Shown piece by piece: positions 58,828 through 64,000 of a stretch of 64,000 nt of DNA (within the stretch, counting starts at the first letter, position 1; the number at the start of each line of letters is the position of its first letter). Position numbers and translations under genes: made by a program. Where the stretch lies: NCBI RefSeq assembly GCF_001280125.1, contig NZ_LGEG01000068.1:31366-95365 (forward strand), written 5' to 3'. A model generated the notes under the pieces. The model did not search any database, was not told the DNA's origin, and worked only from the letters and a program-made list of their open reading frames with translations. This DNA comes from Streptomyces sp. NRRL F-6492 (GTDB taxonomy: Bacteria > Actinomycetota > Actinomycetes > Streptomycetales > Streptomycetaceae).

Positions 58828-59766
58828 ATGCCTCGGTTGTACGGCTTCGAGGATCAGAGACTCTCCCGCGTGCGGGAGTCGGAGCGGCAGGTAGCGCGGG
58901 AGGCGGTGAGCCGTCTCCTCGTCGCCCGCCAGTCGCGTCCTGAGGTCGTCGCCTGGATGAATGCCGAAGGCCATCGCGGCACGATGGGTGGCGAGTGGAC
59001 CACCGGTTCGCTGGGCCGGTTCCTCGCCAACCCCGCCATCGCCGGCCTGGAGCGTGACCCGGAGACCGGCGAACTGCGCGAGACCGGGCGGCCCGCCCTT
59101 ATCACCCGGAACGAGTTCGAAGAACTCGAAGCCCTGTCAGGCCGGACAGACGGTGTCGCCCCCGTCCGTCAGGAGGACTTCCCCTACCTCTTCTCCGAGG
59201 GCCTGACGGAGTGTGGTAACTGCGATCACACCATGACCGGGCACCGTTCGAACGCGGGCACTCCTTCCTACCGGTGCGAGAACTGCGGGATCCGGATCAC
59301 GGCCGCTGCCCTGGAGGACTACGTCGGCGAGAACGCTCTGGCCGAGCTCTCCCGGCCGGGGACGCGGGAAGCTCTTGAGGTCGCCCAGGAGAAGATGCGT
59401 GTCGAGGCAGCGGCGCTGCGGCGGCGGATCAAGTCGCTCACGGCGTCGCGCGACGGCCTTGCTGAGCCGTACGCCGAGGGCCAGGTCACCCGCGCGGTTC
59501 TCGTCACGGCGGACGAAAAGATCAGCGAGAAGTTGAAAGAGGCGCGTACGCGGCTGCGGTACACGGAGCAGATCGCGGACGCCAAGCTGCCCATCGGGGA
59601 TGTTGAGGACCTGGTGCGCTGGTGGGAGCACGCCCCGCACGCGTCGAAGAGGGCTGTGGTCGCACTCCTTTTCGACCGTGTGCGGGTGATGCCGGCGCGT
59701 GCGCGCGGCGTGCGCAGCGCGGAGGACCGCGTCGAGTTGAAGTGGCGCACTTCCGAAGCGGCCTGA
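58828..59766 (+). CDS. Large-serine-recombinase-like protein without catalytic domain
   Basis: 312 residues from ATG 58828. Residues about 1-90 match the Recombinase domain (QVAREAVSRLLVARQSRPEV...GEWTTGSLGRFLANPAIAG), residues about 125-165 the zinc ribbon (CGNCDHTM...YRCENCGIRI), then a helical coiled-coil region and a C-terminal DRVRVMPA strand. The N-terminal resolvase domain with the active serine is completely absent and nothing upstream encodes it; the Xis-like gene occupies that space. It should bind DNA without cutting it. It may assist Xis/Int or be a decayed recombinase; intact frame and codon bias favour function. Confidence 0.85.
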   Translation: MPRLYGFEDQRLSRVRESERQVAREAVSRLLVARQSRPEVVAWMNAEGHRGTMGGEWTTGSLGRFLANPAIAGLERDPETGELRETGRPALITRNEFEELEALSGRTDGVAPVRQEDFPYLFSEGLTECGNCDHTMTGHRSNAGTPSYRCENCGIRITAAALEDYVGENALAELSRPGTREALEVAQEKMRVEAAALRRRIKSLTASRDGLAEPYAEGQVTRAVLVTADEKISEKLKEARTRLRYTEQIADAKLPIGDVEDLVRWWEHAPHASKRAVVALLFDRVRVMPARARGVRSAEDRVELKWRTSEAA

Positions 59767-59786
59767 CTCGCCCCACGGCGGCCGGG

Positions 59787-60758
59787 TCAGTCGTGAATGC
59801 TGTACTCCGGAGACCTGCACCACCAGTGGATGAGCTGTGCCTCGCTTTTCAGCCCGAGGCGCTTGGTCAGGCTCCGGATACGGTCGCCGAGCCAGTTCGG
59901 TGAGATCGACAGGGCATCGGCGATCTCGGCCCGGCTCTTCCCAGAACACAGCTCCCTCAGCAGCGCCCTGTCACCCTTCGTCGTGACGGTCCCCTGATCG
60001 GCGGTGGCGGCCCCGTACCAGGTGTCGGCGCGGGCCCAGTCCAGCTCGAACTCGGCGATGATCCGGGCGACGAGCAGCGGTTCGGTGACCACGACGCTGA
60101 CCGTCGGCGGCGGCGGGCCTTCACCGCTGTGGTCAGGGATGAACGCTGTCCGGTCGTCGAAGATGATGCTGCGCTGGAACGGGGCCGCGAGGGTGCGGAC
60201 TTCGGCCCCGAGGCCGGCCATGTTCTGGGCCCAGTTGCTGACCGTGGGGGTGCGGCGCAGAGAGGCCGGGTACAGCGTGCGCATCGCGAGTCCTCGCCGG
60301 AGGCCGGCCTCGTCCCGTTTCAAGGACTTCCGCAGGTCCTCCGGGGTGCGCTGGCCGGGCTGCCCGCTCCGGATGATGCTGCGGGTGAGGTGGTGCTCGT
60401 CGTTGATCCGCTTGTTGATCTCGTCCAGGCCGGTCAGCCGTTCAACGCCTGCGGCGCCGGGGCGGGCGGAGTCGAACCGCTTCTCCAGGTCGGCCAGGAA
60501 CGAGGGCATCGCGTCGGCGAAGACGGACGCGGCCGATATGTGCGCCTGCAGGAGGGTGATGAGCTGCGGGCCGACGCGGCGTGGGTCGACTGCGCTGTAG
60601 GCGCCGGGGGAGTGGAGGACCGGCACGACGAAGCCGGCGCTGAGCAGGGCGTCCAGACCCGGGATGTCCGCTGGCAGACGCTCACCGTTCAGGATGCGTT
60701 GGTAGACATCGACCGCCTGATGGGGCAATTCGGGAAGCACCGGTTGCTCTGTGGTCAT
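59787..60758 (-). CDS. LuxR-type HTH regulator
   Basis: 323 residues from ATG 60758 (AGGGGACGGA upstream). The C-terminal 65 residues are a LuxR/TrmB-like helix-turn-helix: LCSGKSRAEIADALSIS, then NWLGDRIRSLTKRLGL. The N-terminal part has a winged-helix-like start (VDVYQRILNGERLPADIPGLDALLSAGFV) and a long ligand- or partner-binding domain without motifs I know. No kinase partner is adjacent. It is divergent from the secreted DTTW protein gene across 159 bases with palindromes, suggesting that it controls it. Confidence 0.85.
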   Translation of the reverse strand: MTTEQPVLPELPHQAVDVYQRILNGERLPADIPGLDALLSAGFVVPVLHSPGAYSAVDPRRVGPQLITLLQAHISAASVFADAMPSFLADLEKRFDSARPGAAGVERLTGLDEINKRINDEHHLTRSIIRSGQPGQRTPEDLRKSLKRDEAGLRRGLAMRTLYPASLRRTPTVSNWAQNMAGLGAEVRTLAAPFQRSIIFDDRTAFIPDHSGEGPPPPTVSVVVTEPLLVARIIAEFELDWARADTWYGAATADQGTVTTKGDRALLRELCSGKSRAEIADALSISPNWLGDRIRSLTKRLGLKSEAQLIHWWCRSPEYSIHD

Positions 60759-60801
60759 TCCGTCCCCTGGATCTTGCGAGTTGTTGAATATTGGTGTTGC
60801 C

Positions 60802-60835
60802 CACGTACGTGATCCATTACAGGGTGTATTCCCTG
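60802..60835. promoter_or_regulatory. Candidate operators between LuxR-type and DTTW genes
   Basis: CACGTACGTG (60802-60811, perfect palindrome) and CAGGG-TGTATT-CCCTG (60820-60835). The intergenic DNA is AT-richer than its surroundings. Confidence 0.45.
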
Positions 60836-60917
60836 GGGGCGTCGGCATCGAGGCATGTTACCCGCCCGTACTCCCCTTCCGATCATGCACGGAACGCACA
60901 TCTCGGTAGGAAACCCA

Positions 60918-61214
60918 GTGAGTATCTTCACCACAGCAATGCGTAAGCGGATTTCCGCTGCGACCCTTCTGACCTGCGCTCTTATCGGTGGAATCGGGGC
61001 TTCCGTCGCGGTCGCCCAGGGGGCCCCGGCGCAGAGTGGCACCACCCGGCCGGTCCTCGCGGGCGACACCACCTGGTTCGCCATCGTCCCTCCGGTGACG
61101 GTCGCGCAGAGTGACACGACATGGTCGGAACCGGCCAATCCGGGCGTCGAGGGAAAGGACGACACGACTTGGTCGGCCCCGGAGTTGACGAACTATGAGG
61201 ACACGACCTGGTGA
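60918..61214 (+). CDS. Small secreted protein with four DTTW motifs
   Basis: 98 residues from GTG 60918, seven bases after AGG; upstream in-frame ATGs (60855, 60885) lack a ribosome-binding site. A basic start and hydrophobic core (about 12-33) ending VAVAQGA form a signal peptide. The mature part of about 63 residues contains DTTW at 50-53, 66-69, 82-85 and 95-98: three at exact 16-residue spacing and the last as the C-terminus. Between them are short, unrelated, proline-containing linkers. No known domain. The repeated tetrapeptide suggests a precursor of short peptides or a repeat recognised by a partner. It is paired with the divergent LuxR-type regulator. Confidence 0.75.
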   Translation: MSIFTTAMRKRISAATLLTCALIGGIGASVAVAQGAPAQSGTTRPVLAGDTTWFAIVPPVTVAQSDTTWSEPANPGVEGKDDTTWSAPELTNYEDTTW

Positions 61215-61359
61215 GATCCAGCCGCCGAGCGCCCCGGGGGGTCGGGGCGCACGGTGGATCTATAGCGCGGGGGTACGGGAAGGGCTGCGCGCGGGCTGCG
61301 CGGGCCGACGCAGGATTGTGCGGGGCGGAACAGGTCCCGTACGGGGGAGGGGCCGCGGT

Positions 61360-61548
61360 ATGGCGATGGATCCGGAGCGGATTCGGCGACTGGCGCGAGA
61401 GGCGGACGAGGCCGGGCGCCGGACGATGAGCCCGGACGAGGCGATGCGGGCGCTGGCTGCGCTTGTCGTTGTGGACGCCCAGGTGGTGATGCCGGATCAG
61501 GGGTGTGACCCTGCCCGGCGAGGCACCGCCTTGCGTCGGGCGAGCTGA
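61360..61548 (+). CDS. Small hypothetical protein
   Basis: 62 residues from ATG 61360, nine bases after GGGGGAGGGG. Begins MAMDPERIRRLAREADEAG and is helical and charged. No family recognised. The frame is open upstream, but without a better start. Likely a minor accessory gene of the element. Confidence 0.5.
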   Translation: MAMDPERIRRLAREADEAGRRTMSPDEAMRALAALVVVDAQVVMPDQGCDPARRGTALRRAS

Positions 61549-61670
61549 TCACGCAGGCGCGGGTGGAACGGGGTGGGTCTGCCTGCCCGGTTCTCCGGCC
61601 GGAGGAGTGCGGAACCCTGAGGATCGGGAAATCCGTGCAACAAAAGATAGGCCGCAACACTGGAGCGTGA

Positions 61671-61848
61671 TACTTTCACTTCGTGATCGGGAACGGCCGT
61701 AGCCGCGGAACCGGCCCGCTCACACGCCGGTACGACATCCCCACCTCGGTGTCTGGCGGGTGGCACATCCCCCGCGCCCTGCTCGCCAGACGCCGGCGCC
61801 GCCCCATGCGGAGCCACCAGGGAGAACGGACCGGCGGTCCGGACGCAC
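61671..61848 (+). ncRNA. Candidate short transcript or leader
   Basis: TACTTT (61671-61676) looks like a -10 element; a GTG follows six bases later. The next 170 bases contain a hairpin GTCTGGCG...CGCCAGAC (61751-61791) and end at a perfect terminator. A frame is open from 61683 through the terminator into the next small gene, but its sequence is arginine-rich and unconvincing. It could be a small RNA, an attenuator or a leaderless small gene. The rest of 61549-61943 holds nothing recognisable. Confidence 0.3.
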
Positions 61849-61880
61849 GGACCCGCCTCGATTCCGGTCGAGGCGGGTCC
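61849..61880 (+). terminator. Perfect hairpin terminator
   Basis: GGACCCGCCTCGA, loop TTCCGG, TCGAGGCGGGTCC, 13 pairs. Confidence 0.75.
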
Positions 61881-61943
61881 CCGCGCGTCTGGGGCCATCC
61901 ACGCCCGCCGCTCCGGCGGCCGGCCCGACTGCAGGAGGACGAC

Positions 61944-62078
61944 ATGGCGGCGACCGCCGACGGCCAGCCCCACACCAGCAAGACGGAGCGGACCCCGCCC
62001 TTCCCGGGCGCGGTGTGGTGCGACGCCTGCGAACGCTGGTGCTCCCCCGCAGGAATCTGCGGCTGCAACAACCGGTGA
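61944..62078 (+). CDS. Very small cysteine-rich protein
   Basis: 44 residues from ATG 61944 after a strong AGGAGGACGAC ribosome-binding site. The end carries WCDACERWCSPAGICGCNN, with five cysteines that could form a small zinc knuckle. Its stop overlaps the GTG start of the next gene (GTGA). First of a chain of coupled small genes. Confidence 0.6.
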   Translation: MAATADGQPHTSKTERTPPFPGAVWCDACERWCSPAGICGCNNR

Positions 62079-62632
62079 CGAGCGCCCCCATGACGGACAC
62101 GACTCCTGTTGCGCCGGCGACGCCGACGCAGCTTCTGCATCTCGTCGGCCACGCGGAGAAGCGCCGGCTCACCCCCGACGAAGCGGCCCGCCTGCGCGAG
62201 GGCATGAGCCCCGGCGCGCCAGAGCCCGCCGTCCCGGACTCCCGCTTCGGGTCCTCCCTCCTCTTCGGCCTCGCCCTCGGCGCCGCTCACCAGGCCGGAC
62301 CGGACCTTCCGAACACCGGCCCGCTCCTCGGCCGCCGCGTCCTGACCGTCGAGGAGCAGGACGTGCTGTGGGCCGCCGTCGCCCACCTCCTCGGATCGGC
62401 CGGGCACCGCCCCGTCCCCTTCGCCGCCGTCCGCACAGTGGTCCGCGCGGCCCTCAGCCAGTTCGGCATCCTCCTCCCCCCGCCGGCCCTGGACCCCGGC
62501 ACGTGCCCCAGCATGTTCGCCGACCACCAGGGCACGTGGTGGCAGTGCCGAAAGCCCAGGCACGACCCTGCCGACGGCCATACGGCCAGAGAATGGGTAT
62601 GGGCGGACGAGAACTCCGGGCGGACGACGTGA
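62075..62632 (+). CDS. Hypothetical protein of the element
   Basis: 185 residues from GTG 62075, coupled to the upstream stop; ATG 62090 is an alternative. No domain recognised. The N-terminal part is helical (LLHLVGHAEKRRLTPDEAARLREG), the middle hydrophobic, and the end has CPSMFADHQGTWWQCRKPRHD, a possible metal-binding pair. Genes of this sort precede transfer and replication modules in actinomycete elements. Function unknown. Confidence 0.65.
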   Translation: MTSAPMTDTTPVAPATPTQLLHLVGHAEKRRLTPDEAARLREGMSPGAPEPAVPDSRFGSSLLFGLALGAAHQAGPDLPNTGPLLGRRVLTVEEQDVLWAAVAHLLGSAGHRPVPFAAVRTVVRAALSQFGILLPPPALDPGTCPSMFADHQGTWWQCRKPRHDPADGHTAREWVWADENSGRTT

Positions 62633-62922
62633 GAGCGTTCTACCGGGGGTACGACAAGCGCACCAACCGGCGGCACCCGCTGGTCAGGAGGCTCCACATC
62701 GTGCGCGAGGACGGGAAGTTCCCCGGCCGCGCCGCCGAATGCGGCACGGCCGGATGGCCCGTCACCAACAGCCCGGTCATCGTCCTCGACCCCATGCCGC
62801 CCGCTCCCCCCGAGGGCTTGTCCTGGTGCCCTCCCTGCATCGGGCGAGCCGCCGAACGCGCCGGACTGCTCCTCGGGTTCGCTGCCCTCCTGGCCGCAGC
62901 CGGACAGGAGGGGGCGCGGTGA
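62629..62922 (+). CDS. Hypothetical protein of the element
   Basis: 97 residues from GTG 62629, overlapping the previous stop. Basic start (RAFYRGYDKRTNRRHPLVRRLH), then AECGTAG and LSWCPPCIGRAAERAG, a CPPC that may bind zinc. No family recognised. Coupled to the next gene by another GTGA. Confidence 0.65.
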   Translation: MRAFYRGYDKRTNRRHPLVRRLHIVREDGKFPGRAAECGTAGWPVTNSPVIVLDPMPPAPPEGLSWCPPCIGRAAERAGLLLGFAALLAAAGQEGAR

Positions 62923-63140
62923 GCCAGCTCTACGCCGGCGTCGGGAGCCTGGCCCTCACGGTGCTGCTGCTCGGTGTCGGGGCCCGGCTGATCCTGTGGT
63001 CGCTGAACGGCGAGCCCGGCCGCCGCCGCCCCTGCTCCTGGTCCCGGTGCCCCGTCTGCCAGGTACCGACAGCACCGGCAGCAGCACCGCTCGCCCTCTC
63101 CGGCCGCAGCAGCAGCGACGACACCGGGACGGCGCGGTGA
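62919..63140 (+). CDS. Small single-helix membrane protein
   Basis: 73 residues from GTG 62919. One hydrophobic helix (about 8-27, GSLALTVLLLGVGARLILW), then a cytoplasmic stretch with RCPVCQVP. No family recognised. Coupled to both neighbours by four-base overlaps. Confidence 0.6.
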   Translation: MSQLYAGVGSLALTVLLLGVGARLILWSLNGEPGRRRPCSWSRCPVCQVPTAPAAAPLALSGRSSSDDTGTAR

Positions 63141-63373
63141 TCAGCAGCACCAGCAGCAGCAGCACCGTCCGAAGCCGTCGCCCCCGGCAGCGCCCACCGC
63201 CATCTTCGGCCCGACCGGCACCAGCACCATCACCGGCCCCTCGGGCCCGCGCTGTTCCCAGAGCAGCAGCCGAACGTCAGTTCGTGTGGTGCCTCAACAG
63301 CAGTAGCGTTTCCCCTACATACCCAACAACGGCAGCGGCCCCCGGAAGTGCTGTAACACTCCCGAGGGCCTAG
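63137..63373 (+). CDS. Possible small serine/arginine-rich protein
   Basis: 78 residues from GTG 63137 overlapping the previous stop. The start is a serine run encoded by AGCAGC repeats and the rest is arginine/proline-rich. Codon bias is poor in the second half, which also covers the hairpin before the DUF2637 gene. It may be a non-coding spacer. Confidence 0.3.
   Translation: MISSTSSSSTVRSRRPRQRPPPSSARPAPAPSPAPRARAVPRAAAERQFVWCLNSSSVSPTYPTTAAAPGSAVTLPRA
63337..63371 (+). promoter_or_regulatory. Hairpin upstream of DUF2637 gene
   Basis: GGCCCCCGGAAGTG, loop CTGTAA, CACTCCCGAGGGCC: imperfect stem (AGTG/CACT, CGG/CCG, GGCCC/GGGCC), 23 bases before the start. Terminator of the small-gene chain or translation control element. 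Confidence 0.5.
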
Positions 63374-63393
63374 CAGCAGGAGAGTGACCTCCC

Positions 63394-64000
63394 GTGCCTG
63401 ATCGCCACGGTACCGTGCCGCCCGACGCCTCCAGGGGCAGGGCCACCCGCACCACCATCGCCGTCGCCTACCTCGTGGCCATCGCCGCCTTCGAGTCCGT
63501 GGGCTTCCGGCTGAGCTACGACAGCCTGCACGCCATCGCAGTGGCCAACGAGGTGGACCCCGGCCACGCCTGGATGTTCCCCGTCCTGGTCGACGGCGGG
63601 ATCGTCCTCGGATCCATCGGCGTGGTCCGCTCCATCGCCGCCGGCCGCCCCACCGCCTGGCCCTGGATCGTCACCGCGGCCTTCACCTTGATCAGTTGGA
63701 GCTTCAACGTCGCCAACGCCCCCAGCACCCCTGGAGGGTGGGCGGTCGCCACGGTGCCGCCCCTCGCGCAAATGGTGGCGCTGGAGCTTGGGATGCAGGA
63801 AATGCGGGCGCTACTGCTCCCCGTCAGCACCAGCACCATCCGTTCGGCGGCCTCCTCGTCCTCCGTCCCCAGCACCTCCGGCTCCACGCTCGCGAAGGCG
63901 ATGGAGCCTCCCGCCAGCAGCGCCGAGGAGCCGCCGGTCGTGGAGCCTCCCGCCAGCAGCGCCGAGGAGCCGCCGGTCGTGGAGCCTCCCGCCAGCAGCG
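63394..64000 (+). CDS. DUF2637 membrane protein, C-terminus beyond window
   Basis: At least 202 residues from GTG 63394, preceded by AGGAGAG. Four hydrophobic segments lie within the first 140 residues (IAVAYLVAIAAFESVGF; WMFPVLVDGGIVLGSIGVV; WPWIVTAAFTLISWSFNVA; a weaker one after). This is the DUF2637/SpdB-like family common on Streptomyces conjugative plasmids and AICEs, linked to mycelial spread of the element. After residue 170 the sequence turns into exact 13-residue repeats and runs off the edge. Confidence 0.85.
   Translation, partial: MPDRHGTVPPDASRGRATRTTIAVAYLVAIAAFESVGFRLSYDSLHAIAVANEVDPGHAWMFPVLVDGGIVLGSIGVVRSIAAGRPTAWPWIVTAAFTLISWSFNVANAPSTPGGWAVATVPPLAQMVALELGMQEMRALLLPVSTSTIRSAASSSSVPSTSGSTLAKAMEPPASSAEEPPVVEPPASSAEEPPVVEPPASS
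63904..64000 (+). repeat. 39-bp tandem repeat in DUF2637 gene
   Basis: Two identical units (63904-63942, 63943-63981) and the start of a third, encoding EPPASSAEEPPVV. Continues past the window. Confidence 0.9.

Larger units (their letters stand above)
56591..64000. mobile_element. Left part of an integrated element at tRNA-Thr
   Basis: Starts at the 3' half of tRNA-Thr and runs beyond the window. Contents: tyrosine integrase, Xis-like gene, recombinase-like protein, LuxR-type regulator, secreted DTTW protein, several small unknown genes and a DUF2637 protein. The mix suggests an actinomycete integrative and conjugative element or integrated plasmid; no phage structural gene is seen. The right junction is not in the window. 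Confidence 0.75.

Noticed and set aside
61497..61973. 158-residue minus-strand frame
   Set aside because: Crosses a perfect terminator hairpin and a promoter-like element on the other strand; composition does not look like a protein.

Overview
The window is chromosomal DNA of a Streptomyces species. Support for this: very high GC, third codon positions almost all G or C, frequent GTG starts, many 4-base ATGA/GTGA gene overlaps, and signature genes (wblA, bldG, a Crp protein, a tmk fusion, topA with a lysine-rich tail). From memory, the order from about 3.2 to 56.5 kb follows the S. coelicolor core segment around SCO3580 to SCO3540. No database search was possible, so SCO numbers and family names rest on recognition.

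Layout. (1) 1-3154 is accessory: an XRE regulator running off the left edge, a divergent unknown gene with a perfect palindrome between them, a methyltransferase, a MazG-like protein, and the catalytic-tyrosine end of a broken integrase beside tRNA-Pro(CGG). This looks like the scar of an old integration. (2) 3.2-31.6 kb is core: metallophosphoesterase, YqeY, class A PBP, wblA, a pair of ArsA-like ATPases, a DUF4177/RidA/NUDIX/MBL run, an SPFH protein, crp, nth, CoA-type NUDIX, MarP-like protease, epoxide-hydrolase-like enzyme, holin-like membrane protein, nhaA with a structured leader, acsA, a SulP-carbonic anhydrase fusion, a deacetylase-like lipoprotein, a CooC-like ATPase, a degenerate Fic-like protein, and a HAD phosphatase. 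The gap between the last two is a candidate 6S-like RNA locus. (3) 32.0-37.3 kb is a Tad-type pilus operon (ssd, tadA, tadB, tadC, a DUF4244 pilin-like protein, TadE, TadF-like), tightly overlapped. (4) 37.2-56.5 kb is core again: MrfA-like helicase, bldG with its anti-sigma partner, hppA, a lipoprotein, a methyltransferase, topA, the tmk giant fusion, holB and a secreted peptidase. (5) tRNA-Thr(CGT) at 56591-56664 marks the left end of an integrated element that runs to the right edge. It carries a tyrosine integrase, a divergent Xis-like gene, a serine-recombinase-like protein without its catalytic domain, a LuxR-type regulator divergent from a small secreted protein with four DTTW motifs, a chain of small translationally coupled unknown genes, and a DUF2637 membrane protein cut by the edge.

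The developmental and regulatory genes (wblA, bldG and partner, crp) and the division- or adhesion-linked Tad genes make the core part biologically dense. The most novel content is in the right-hand element: the LuxR/DTTW-peptide pair and the catalytically null recombinase. Several genes have a TANNNT hexamer 6-8 bases before the start codon, typical of leaderless Streptomyces transcripts.
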